Below are positions 51,222 to 61,600 of a DNA stretch of 64,000 bases, piece by piece. A program made the translations under genes and the position numbers. The DNA is from Progne subis subis. Taxonomy: Eukaryota > Chordata > Aves > Passeriformes > Hirundinidae. The notes under the pieces are model-generated. The model did not search any database, was not told the origin of the DNA, and saw only the letters and a list, made by a program, of their open reading frames with translations. Numbering within the stretch: position 1 is the stretch's first letter; each line of letters opens with the position of its first letter. The DNA lies in contig JAKJHU010000039.1 in the NCBI GenBank assembly GCA_022316685.1, forward strand, positions 7,745,808 to 7,809,807, given 5' to 3'.

Positions 51222-51260
51222 AGTGTGTGTGTGTATATATATGTATACACACACATGTAT
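51222..51260. repeat. TG/TA/CA microsatellite
   Basis: (TG)n, (TA)n and (CA)n tracts adjoining the CR1 copy, partly self-complementary. Confidence 0.85.
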
Positions 51261-51559
51261 TTATGTTCTGCCTTTAAAAACTTTTTCTAAGAAAAGAAAT
51301 AACAAAAGCAAAAGGCTTCAGAATTGTTTTGAAATGCTACTTCTGAGATGAGCAAGAAAGAGTGTTCAAGAATGTTCCATTTTCATACTTGCTCTGTTGA
51401 TACTTTGTACACCCTTGAGTCTTATGCAGATTAAATTAGATTTTTAAAAAGAAATCGTTCTTCAAGCTACAAAAACTTTAAAATGTCATAAAATTGTATT
51501 GGTTTGTTTTTAATTTTTAATATAGAAACAAACTTTGACTTGATAGTGTAAACCAACAT

Positions 51560-52640
51560 GATTTCTTATTAGTCCTTCCTCTTGCCTCTTCCTCCTGGAA
51601 GGTCGTGTTGTGTTCCAGCCGACTCGAGTTGAGAGGACGACTTCATCGGCTCGGAGCAGTCTTGTGCCCTCCTGCCCTGGCTGGAGGGAGCTGGCCACTT
51701 CTGGCCTGGAGCAGAGCAGGGCTGCAGCAGTCCCACCACAAGCTGTGAGGGGCAGGGTAGGGCAGGAGAGGTTCTGCCCTCTGTGCCTTCAGAGAGTGGT
51801 GTTGGCAGAGAGGGAGAGCTGCTCGTGTTCTCCGCTGATGGTCACGTATCCTTGAGGTGTTTCCTGAGGCTTGTCTCCACCTCCCCTTGGCTTGCCATAG
51901 GGCTGTTGGGAAGCTGGCATTGATCCTGGTGCTCCTGGAGGGACCGGTTGCATCTGGGCACTTCTCAGATCGTGCCTGATGGCTGCTGGGGTTTTGCTCA
52001 TGCACAGCAGCTGGCCAAGGGCATGTGGATTTCCTTCATGAGAGGGGGGCTGCCCAAGCTGATGGTATTCTTGAGTGACTTTGTGGTGACTGGCCTCATT
52101 GCCTTTTTTAAGCACCATTTTTTCTGTTTCAGGTATCTTTCCAGTTGTTCCTCTGTACCTTGCAATGGGTGGGTATCTGTTTTTTTCATTTGGGGCTTTT
52201 CTTTCTAAAGAAAGAGCTGCTTAATTAGAGGCATCTTGCTTCTAAGCTCTTGTGAGACAATGCAGTGGGAACAGAGTTCTTGCTTCATGCAGAAGTTGTA
52301 TCTTCCTTCTTTGAAATCTCAGCAGTGACTGGGAAGAAAACAATCAGACCCTGTAGCTGTGTTGGGGAAATACCCTGTGTGCAGCAGGCAGGGAGGAGGG
52401 TGCTGGGTGTGCAGACCAGGCTGCTGCAGCTCAGCTGGTGGGAAGTATCGGGCCTCTGGGAGAAGTGTGCTGGGCAGCTAGGGCCAGGAGCTCAAAAGCA
52501 GAAGCTCTTGGAAGGGCCTGCAGCTGCTCTGCATGCACTGGTGCTGTGTTGGAGTCTGAATCATGGCTCTTAGGTGCCCCATGCTTTTGGTGCACTGGCT
52601 GGTAGCCAGAGGTTTCCCCTGGACTTCCTCTGCTGGAGTT
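51560..52640. other. GC-rich block of unknown origin
   Basis: GC content is clearly higher than in the flanking DNA. A CpG cluster lies at 51600-51660 (about seven CpG in 60 nt). Overlapping open frames of about 100-120 codons occur on the minus strand (51643-52005 and 51789-52118), the second rich in Pro, Gln and Gly. I do not recognise either as a protein. A decayed retroelement or pseudogene is possible. Confidence 0.4.
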
Positions 52641-53740
52641 TTCTGGTGTTAGAAATACTATTGCACCTTAATGATAGCAAGTCTTTTTAAAATACTGATA
52701 CATCCTCATTACTGGGGTAGATGTTTGCAAAAACAGGAGCTGTGTGTTGGCTTCCTGAATTACTCATGTGTCTCCCTTGCCTGAGATAACCCAGGTGACT
52801 GACTCTGCTAGTCTTAATAAACAGTTTTCTGTAAAGATTTAGTTGACAGGTGCATACAGAAGAATTTCTTAGAGGCTGGAAACATTTTCCCAATTTGACT
52901 GACCTAATACCTGACAGCTTCCATGGTGCACATGCATTATATTCTGTCAGAAACCTTTTTTTTTTTGGCAGATACTTGGACTTAACAGAAGCAACTGATC
53001 AGGGTCACTTTCTCCTAACTGTTCACGTTAGTCTAGTCTCTGTTTAGATTTGAGCAAATTTGACCGTTGGGGAGTAAATTCCTTGTTGATATATTTGCTA
53101 CCAACTTGCTGTGCCAGACAGGTCTGGGTTTTTTTCTCTAAACTGGCTCCTAGTCCTCACCAGAATTAGTTCAACAAATTTGTGTATCTCACCTAATTTA
53201 GAGTGTTTAGATGAGAGAAAGCTGTTTTCCCATCTACCTTTTCTGGACAAGTAGTATATTCTTAAAATACCCAAGGATGTCAAGAGAATTTCAGAAACTA
53301 CAAAATTGTGAACTTGCTTTTTATTTGAAAAAATTACTATTTTAATTACATAGTTTGTTTGATTTGGAATGTACCAAAAATTTGGAAGTAGTGCTAAGTT
53401 AGTAATTTTTGTGATTTTCCCATCTAATTTAAAGTATTTTTCCAAATCTTGCTAGTCCTTTTCTCAATCTTTTGACTTCTTGTTGTCTCTAGCTTGTATT
53501 CTTTGGCAGATAATTGTTTATCATCCTTGTAATCTGATCAAATCCACCAGGGCAGAAAAACAGTTTTGTATCCCTTTGCTTACATTCTGCCATACTCCAA
53601 TTGCCTATAAGTAGTAAAGGCCGTATCTGACCTCAGCAGAGGTTGGAAAAGTTTAGTTACCATTTGCTAGCAAAAACAGCAGTGCAGGATTCCCATGCTG
53701 GTGTCTTAGGAGCTGGTCCAGTGTGAAGTTCAGCTGTAGG
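52641..53740. other. Intergenic DNA, nothing recognised
   Basis: AT-rich sequence between STRN3 and COCH with only short random-looking open frames. Confidence 0.6.
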
Positions 53741-53751
53741 TTCAGTTCCAC

Positions 53752-53875
53752 CCCGGGGCTGAGGGTCTGTCCAAGCTGACAGCGCCGGGCTCCCAGGAGA
53801 GCGCCCGCAGCGTGAGCCTCGGCTGCTTGGCAGCGATGCTGCCTGCTCCTTCTGGCTGTGGCAAACCCTGACCCT
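53752..53875. other. Small CpG-rich patch
   Basis: About eight CpG dinucleotides in roughly 110 nt, in otherwise CpG-poor intergenic DNA. It lies about 115 bp upstream of the 176-codon ORF. A fragment of a GC-rich repeat and a small CpG island are both possible. Confidence 0.45.
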
Positions 53876-53989
53876 TCCCTCCATCGTCCTGGGATGGCCA
53901 AAGATGCCTGACCCTGCTGCTATTTACAGACAACTGCTCTGGGTGTGGAATGCAGAGACAAATAGGACACAATATTTGTTTGTGTATAG

Positions 53990-54520
53990 ATGCAGCTGAA
54001 TGTAAACAAATTAGAGAGCAATGAAACAATGAATACCCTTCATTTCATGAAAGCAGCTTATGATCAAGGACACTTCACTAACCAGACTCGATTGTTTGAA
54101 AGGAAAGGAAATTTTGATCCTAATGAGATTAAATTTAAAGTGGTCATTTGCTTCAAAGCAGAGATTAAAACCTGGGATTTAATCATAGACAGCAAGTTTT
54201 CAGAACCTATTCTTTCCTCAGCTGAAGCTAGAAGCAAAATTTTTGAGGCAAATGAGGGCAAAAGAATGTGTGCTCCAGTTAGTAGATATGTATTACTGAA
54301 ATGTAGCTCATACTTCAGTTATAAACTGTTCACTGGAAGTTTCCATGTGTTTGGTGTCTCTATTTGGATGACAGCTGGTCACAAGATACACAGCCACGTT
54401 CTGCTTCCACTTCCCAAAAATACCACTTATGTTTACTGTCCCAGGACCAAACCAAAACCATTGATTTTATTAGGCTGGAGATTTAAGTCCCTAGTTTCCA
54501 GGCAGTTTGTTCAGGAATAA
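53990..54520 (+). CDS. Orphan 176-codon ORF, hypothetical
   Basis: ATG at 53990, stop ending 54520. It is the longest ATG-initiated ORF outside repeats in the window, apart from known exons. The start follows TTTGTGTATAG, which could act as a splice acceptor. The predicted product is lysine- and phenylalanine-rich with six Cys, no signal peptide and no motif I recognise. In DNA of this length and AT content, one chance ORF of this size would not be surprising. I cannot assign a function. Confidence 0.2.
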   Translation: MQLNVNKLESNETMNTLHFMKAAYDQGHFTNQTRLFERKGNFDPNEIKFKVVICFKAEIKTWDLIIDSKFSEPILSSAEARSKIFEANEGKRMCAPVSRYVLLKCSSYFSYKLFTGSFHVFGVSIWMTAGHKIHSHVLLPLPKNTTYVYCPRTKPKPLILLGWRFKSLVSRQFVQE

Positions 54521-57280
54521 AGTTGATAATCTTTGACACTGTGCTCAGGCATTCTGTGACACTTGCATGGCACAGAGAAATTTTCTGTCAATTTTGTGGC
54601 TTTGATGCTTTTGGGAGCTGACTTACTCTTCAGGCTAATGAAAGGAAGGAAAGTGCTGACAGAATTGGTGGAGCTGGGTAGGGATATTGAGAGTTGCCCC
54701 ATAAGGGAAAAGGCTTAAAAATAAGGCATAAGCAGTTGTCTCAACTTTTCTTCTTCAGAACAGGGAAGGTAAAAATACTGTATTTTATGGGGCCATGTCT
54801 CAGAGATGGGAAGGCTTATGTGACAACACTAATATGAAATGCAAATGGAAGTAATTAAAATATTTGTAGGAGAATCTACTGTTCTGATGAGACTATACTA
54901 ATGTGCCCAAAAATCTAACCCTGTTCTTTCTCCCTTCCCACTTCAAAATTGCTTTGTAAGTTGTAGAGAATTACATTTGTTGACTTCTGATGCAAATGAT
55001 TTTGGCTTGTCTCTGAATAGCTCTTTATTTGCATTGATTTTAAAAGGCATAGTACATTTAAAGTGAGTATTTTCTCTTAAGAATGTTAGGATAGTCTTTC
55101 TTTTGGGTCTTTCTCATTCCCTGCCAATTCAATATTAATAATTTCACAATGATAGTAAGAGAGAGACCCATTTTGCATTCTACTTAAGGATATAATGTAG
55201 AAGGATTTTGCTACCAGGTTGTAGGCCTGGCTGTATGAAGATTTCTCTACAGTTTACTGACCTTCAGTCCTAGACTGTCCCTGCTTTTCATATGTATTGT
55301 ATTTGTCAGAGCTAGAAATAACCATGCTGTCAAGAGATGTACATACAAGGTGAATCATGCTAAAGAGAGGGCCTAAATGCCTAAGATTTGGGCGAGGTGC
55401 AAAATTGGAGAGGCAGAAAATTTGTAAGCATATTCGGAGACATTCACCTGAGTTAACTTCTAAGACTGAGAAAGACATACTCCAATGACAAAGGAGGTTG
55501 TGCTCCTTTCTGTTACAAAATAGCCTGTGAGTGGAGAATTTACCCAGGAGAGTATCTTGTGGCAGGGAATGCTTCCATTGCTCTGGCACGTGTCCTAATC
55601 AAAGCATGGCTGTTGCTTGTAGCTCTTCTTGGAAGTTATCACGGTACAAAAAGAGCTTTCAATTTATTTAGGACTGCAAATTAACAAAACTTTGTAAATT
55701 TGTATTGTTCTAATTTAATTGGGAAGGATGAGTTTTGAACTGCGTTAATTACTATTTCATGTAAAATTCAAAACAGCTGAACAGGAGTTACAGTTAAGTA
55801 CCTAAGCCCCTAACCTCAGAGTTTTCTACTCTTTTCTAAATGAAGGAATCCTATATATATAGGGTTGTTTTTTTTTTTTAATGTGATATGTCATCAGGAC
55901 TGGGATTGCAAATCTGAGGCCCCCTGAGTCTGAGTACTGTTCAGGGAAATACAGCATAGAAAATCACAAAGTGGTTTCAGTTGAATGGGACCTTTTAAAG
56001 ATCATTGAGTCCAGTTCCTTTACAATGGTTTTCATTAGTCTCACAAGAGAACAGAATTGATCCCCCGCAGACCGAATTCTTGACTGACAGCCCTAAATCT
56101 GCAGCGGTTTTTCCCACTGGAGTTTGTATAACTGATGGTGAGTGCAGCTCTCTTCACGCTCTTTGTACTGCTTAGTCTGTCAGCATAAAATCCTTGACTG
56201 TGGCTTTACTTACCTTGCTTAACAAACCAGAGTTTCAACCCTTGTCTACTACCCTCTGCCAACCCTGCTGTTCCTCCTCCAAATGTGCCACCTTCTTGCA
56301 GCACAGTCCCCATCCTTTCCACCCTGCCTCAGCATCTCTTTTATCCCTATCCCACCAATGTTTTCCTCAGATCGAAACTGCTCACAAATGCTTGCTGGCA
56401 CATAAATACTGTGTCTTCAGAAAGTATTTTCTGTACTCCCTGAGTGTAATGGGAGCATGTGAAGGGTGCAAGTAACATGGCATCGCCATTCTTGTAGAAT
56501 GGAATTATATGGCCACTTAGCTCTACAGCTTTCAGTGTCCCAGGGATGAAAGCCTGTTTTTTGTCAGATGAATGAATGGCATGATTTAATAATAGACAGC
56601 CTATTTCTTTGCAATAGCAAAAGCTAAGTAGGAAGGAAAACGTGATTCTATCAGCCAACACACAATTTGTGTTCAGATTATTTATCTAAAATATTACCTA
56701 ATATGAACAATGACTAAAACTTTGATATTGACTCATTCAAATGAAAATATTTGTAAAAATAATGCCCTCATTATTTGAGAATTATTTGGAATTTAAGATA
56801 ATATAGTTAGGAAGTATCACATACAACTTATTCAAGCTATACTATATGAGGTTCATCATAAAAAGATTTCTGTGTTACCAGATAGTAAAATAGATAGCAG
56901 CAGTCACAGTTTTCTTGCAATATGTATTTCTATAAAAAGTTTATAAACTAAATTAATTAAATTTTTGCACAAAGTTGATACAGCATATGAATTTATACAG
57001 CAAAAGCATAATACTCTTATCTATAAATACATAACAAAATTAAGGATAACAATTACTAGAAAAATACAAGGCATCTTTGCCATTTATGTTTAGAGTGATA
57101 TATAGCCAGTTATAAGTTATTAAAAAGTGCACAGCAAAAGCCCAATGAATACAATCCCTTCTGTGCCACTCCATAACTACTAGAAATTTTACAATCAATA
57201 GTGGGGGAGAGGAAAATAGGGAATTCCCAGATTGATAGGGAAGGTGCTGGGTTTTTTTCTACTATATATTTTATTTGCAA
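54521..57280. other. Intergenic DNA with a CR1 remnant
   Basis: AT-rich. The only recognisable element is a CR1-like remnant near 55960-56110; a pyrimidine-rich stretch lies near 56240-56360. Confidence 0.6.
55960..56110 (-). mobile_element. Diverged CR1 3'-end fragment, minus strand
   Basis: ATCACAAAGTGGTTTCAGTT followed by GAATGGGACCTTTTAAAGAT and CATTGAGTCCAGTTCC parallels the reversed CR1 3' end, with substitutions. Confidence 0.6.
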
Positions 57281-57292
57281 ACCCCCTTTATT
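57270..57292 (-). promoter_or_regulatory. COCH: Candidate COCH poly(A) signals
   Basis: Two AATAAA hexamers on the minus strand (plus-strand TTTATT at 57270-57275 and 57287-57292), about 1.2 kb after the COCH stop codon. Others cannot be excluded. Confidence 0.35.
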
Positions 57293-58482
57293 TTCTAAAG
57301 AATATTTGGAGTATGTTATTCACACCAGGACTCTGAAATAACTTGGTGAATATCACATCATTTTAACCACATATGTGTGCATATAAATGTATCAGCATTA
57401 CTAGGTATGTAATCAAATGAAAGCCTTTTTCAGGAAAACTATTCTTTCATCTGTAGAAAATGTCACAGACCTGTAAAGATGGTTTTACTACCATTATGAA
57501 GTTGTTATTCTGTGAACTACTAAATCCCACTTAATGTGTCTGCCTACGCTCTTCTTTTCTGACCATGTAATCTGATATAAATCCATTAGGTTTAAGATAC
57601 CTCTGGACTTGAATTTGAATGCTTTCAGTTCCTACTGTGTGGTCTAATATAATCTCTTGGGCAAGATTCCTGTCTCTGTCTGGCCAATAGCAACTTTGTC
57701 AAATCAAGACAGTACAAGGCAGCAGACAGGAAACACCCAGTTGTCAGTTATATTTGGAATATCACTGTTGACTTCAGTGACGCAGAAAGCAGCAGTAGTC
57801 GCTAATATGTTAGGATCCAGATCCTCAAAGAACTACCGTGCCTTAAATACCTTTAAAATTCTGTGCCAAAGGAACCAACCAAATAGATCCACAGAAATCT
57901 GTGGGTAGAAGTTAAATGACTTTCGATGGAATAATCAAAACCCCGCAACTAGTACAAATAGACTCTTTCAGTTACAATCTGTCATATCTTTTCTTAAGCT
58001 GCCTGGCAATAATGGATGTTGCACAACAGGAGCGCTGAAAGTACTTCACGTTATCAGCAGAACTCTTTGAAAAGATATAGAATTGTAAGCTACACAAAGC
58101 TTATAGAAGGTCGTACCTTGTATTTAGAGTTATATTATTTTTCTCTTGTAAGAAGGTATCTAGCAAGTGGCAGAAAAAAGTCAGAGCTGTATTATTTCCT
58201 CTGAGTATCTGCTATTCTTAAGTGCATGATATGCAAAGCTATAAACTTCAGGATGCTATATGCTTGTTGAAAATATTAACTGTTGGCCAAATTCTGCACT
58301 TCAGTATCAAGTACAACTTCTAACAAGCTCACAAGAATCTTTGATTACAGAAACAAAAAGTAGACCTTCTTCTTCCTCTGTATTTTGATGGCATATATAA
58401 GAATAAAACATCTGTACTTTAGAGGGATCATTTCAATTTCATGATTTTTAGTTTCAAATAGTAATAGTGAACAGCAGCTTTT
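57293..58482 (-). other. COCH: Probable COCH 3' UTR
   Basis: AT-rich minus-strand sequence after the COCH stop codon. Extent inferred from the candidate signals at 57270-57292. Confidence 0.4.
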
Positions 58483-58658
58483 TTATTGTTTAGAGTCCAA
58501 AAAATCTTTACAGATGCCTCTAATAATATCAGGAACCATCTGCTCCAAGCCTGTGAACTCCCTGGTAAAGAAAGTATGGGATTCTCTTGGTTCAGAAGCC
58601 ATGTCTTTCAGATCATCCAGAGGTGCCCAGGCAACACCAACGGAGAAGACTGTTATTC
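58483..58658 (-). CDS. COCH: COCH terminal coding exon: end of vWA2
   Basis: Encodes [20 protein letters not shown], then a segment with [20 protein letters not shown] and [11 protein letters not shown], stop TAA at 58483-58485. This is the last strand/helix pair of the second vWA domain and the conserved C-terminus. Acceptor TTTGTAG; the first two bases complete a Gly codon. Confidence 0.96.
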
Positions 58659-61600
58659 CTACAAAAAGGAAATAAAAAAGATACCATTTTGCCTGTAGAT
58701 AACAAGAAAACAAGCCATTTCTGCATTAATGAATCAATGTGGATTTCAAAAGCATGTTTCAACACCTGCAGTCTGTCAAAGATAATTACATTTTGCCACT
58801 AAATACCAGGAATTAGATTTGTCTCAGGAAAAATCCTGAAGGAAATATCATTAGAGCTAACGGCTGAGTTGTTCTTGTAGTGACATATAGGATTGTAGCC
58901 GTTACCATGTCGTTCTTGAAACAAAAGTAAAATTATTTTGAAAGTAGGTTTGGTTCCTTTGTGTATACTTTATATTCCTATACTTCAAGCAACATCAGCC
59001 CAAAAGAGCTTTTTGGCCACAACAGCTTATTCCCTTCCTAGATGATGATGGAGCTACTTGGCTCATCATTCTTACTCTGCTGCTTAGGGAAATGAGACTG
59101 GGTAGATGTTGATCCCTAAGCTGCTGGAAGTGAGCCTGGTCATACCTGGCTCTGTAATACTGGTTGCTTGGGGTTTTCTCACCCTAATGGAAAACAGTTC
59201 CTAGGGGCTTACATTTTTCTGAATTCAAAACAAGTATGATACTTTGCAAACTTTAAAACCTTAACATTTGCAGTGCAGCAGAAATAGGATTGATCAACTC
59301 TCGCCGCTTTTCAAAATACGTAACTTACCTGCTTTTTGTGCAGCTGCAGCAGGTCCTCTAACATCATCATAAGACTGACCATCTGTCAGAACAATGAGGA
59401 AATTCCTGTTCGGTCCATCTTTCACTGGCCCAAACACATTCCTGGTTGTGAAAGAAATGGCGTCTCCAGTAGCAGTGCCCCCGCTCATGTAGCTGATGTT
59501 GCGGATGGCCGAGAGAACCTTCTCCTTAGTGACGTAGTCGGTGAAGCCGAACTCGGGTCTCTGGTCGTAGGTGAACTGCACGGCTGCCACCTTGGAGCCG
59601 ATGTCAGAGATCTCAAAAGCTTTTGCCACGTTGCTCACGAACTCAAGCACGAGGCGGAAGTTGCTCTCTCCAATGCTGCTGGAACCAGTCGATCAGGAAG
59701 CCAATGTTGACGGAGTTGTAGCAAGTCTTGCTACACAACATCTGCTCGTGTGAGCACAGCTTTTGGACGAGAGGTTTTACGTATTTGGTAGTACCAAACC
59801 AGGTGGGCATTTGGTAAGAGAAGAAGCCGTTGTTCCGACAGACCGCCTGTTTGAAAACATGAACGGAATGGGTGAATGCCAACAGAGCAGGTGAATGGAT
59901 AATATTCAGACACCTATGAATTTTCTTTCAAAAGCAGGTTAGAAATGAAGCCCCGTGGTGGGAGCTTAGGATGGGTTTTTGTGCGCTTGTCTTTAAAGAA
60001 ATTGAAACATCTGCCCTCAAAGTCAGTGGAAGTTGTAGTACAGCTTATTTTATCTAGTAATAAACCCTGCCCCCCAGGCTCTGAAAGCTTTCAAATTATT
60101 TAACTTTATTCACAAGAAGCGCAACAACTGAAAATTGTAATTGAGTTCACATACACAAAACAAAATCATGATAGTAAATAGCCAAAGGATTGAAATTTCT
60201 GTATTTTTGCTTATACACTGAAAAGTAGCCTCTGTGTTTTGCCTTTGAACTTGGTAGGACCTTTGGATTTTTAATCTATAATGTGATACAAATACAGAGA
60301 GAGTTGGGTAGAAATATAGCTCCAGGTCATTGAGAATAAAATTTCTTTTCCCCTAGCTTGCATCAGATGCATGTAAAGCACAAGGCAACTGAGAAAGGGG
60401 TTAAATGCAAAATCAGCTCTCCAACTAATCTGGCTAACATCAAAATGCAGAAGGGAAGGACAGGCCTCAGCCACCTTTCTGTGCCTCCACAGGGACAGAC
60501 AGCGATGGTACAAAGGAAAGAGATCTCCTAAAAGAGGTGAGATCTAGATTAGATATTAGGAGGGAATTCTTCACTTGTGAGAGTGGTGAGGCACTGACAG
60601 AGTTTACTCTGTGTCGTGGATACCTCATCCCCAAAAGTGTTCAACGCCAAGCCTGAGCTACCTGGTCTGTTGGTTGCCATCCCTGTCCATGGCAAGGGGG
60701 TGGGAATTAGATGACCTTTAAGGTCCTTTCTAACCCAAACCACTCTATGGTGCTTCTGTAAGTGTGCGAGGGTTGGACCTGCCTGCAATACCTCTGGGAT
60801 CAGCAGCTAGAGATCTTATTCCCAGAAGAAGCAGAGCTTCATTCTGTTCATGCCATTTCTGCTGAAATTAGACATTTACAACCTCCCTGTGTAAAATGAC
60901 CAGTTTTTTCACTGCAGAGTAAGTAAAAACCTACTGATCAGAAAGCTCATGTGAGAGTAGGTGATCAATGTTTGAATTCCTGCCCTAACTCAAAAGGAAC
61001 AAGACCCAACACTGCATACAAGATCAAAGTTGTGTACACAGACTTGCTAGGATATGTTTTTCCATATTTTCTGTCCTCTTAGTAGTTAAAGCAAGTAAAT
61101 AATTATCCACAGAGCAGGTAAGAAATAAGCACCTCCCTGTCTGCCCTTTCAGGAGAGAGAACGTATCATATTGGCATTTCAATGCTTTGGCACATTCAGC
61201 CCTACCTGAGATAGGGGAATTTCCTGCACCGAGAGTCTTCATGCGATTACAAATTCCAGGAGCTACAACTTGGCCAAGCTTCTGAACTGGGAGGATAATG
61301 ATACCTTTTTGTGGCCCCTCCAGCAGGGAAAAATCTCCAGTGCTTCTTTAACCTTCCTTCTGCTAGTCTTTTAAATCACTTATGAGCAGGGATAATTAAT
61401 CAGCTGGTTTGAGAGAGTATTTTTATGTCTATACATCTGTATAAGTTATTATATACACATATATTAGTTCATTAGAATTTCACTGTAAAGTAAATTCTCC
61501 ATAATGATATTCATGACTGAAAACCAAATAATGACATTCTTTCTTACTTTGTCAACAAAACCGATGTCTTGTACCATTCCCAGCTCCTCTGTTGTGGGTT

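Noticed and set aside
50794..51351. 185-codon plus-strand ORF, with overlapping ORFs on both strands
   Set aside because: It lies across the GC-rich, antisense body of a CR1 copy, and the same pseudo-peptides recur at 22981-23334 in the other CR1 copy. It is an artefact of repeat composition.
53098..53445. 115-codon minus-strand ORF in the intergenic region
   Set aside because: No recognisable motif, AT-rich composition, length within chance expectation.
55254..55589. 111-codon minus-strand ORF upstream of STRN3/COCH midpoint
   Set aside because: No motif or family resemblance, and no supporting signals.
59294..59882. COCH as a processed or decayed pseudogene
   Set aside because: The introns, splice sites and all other codons are intact, and the gene sits at its conserved locus. 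A single-base lesion does not make it a processed copy.
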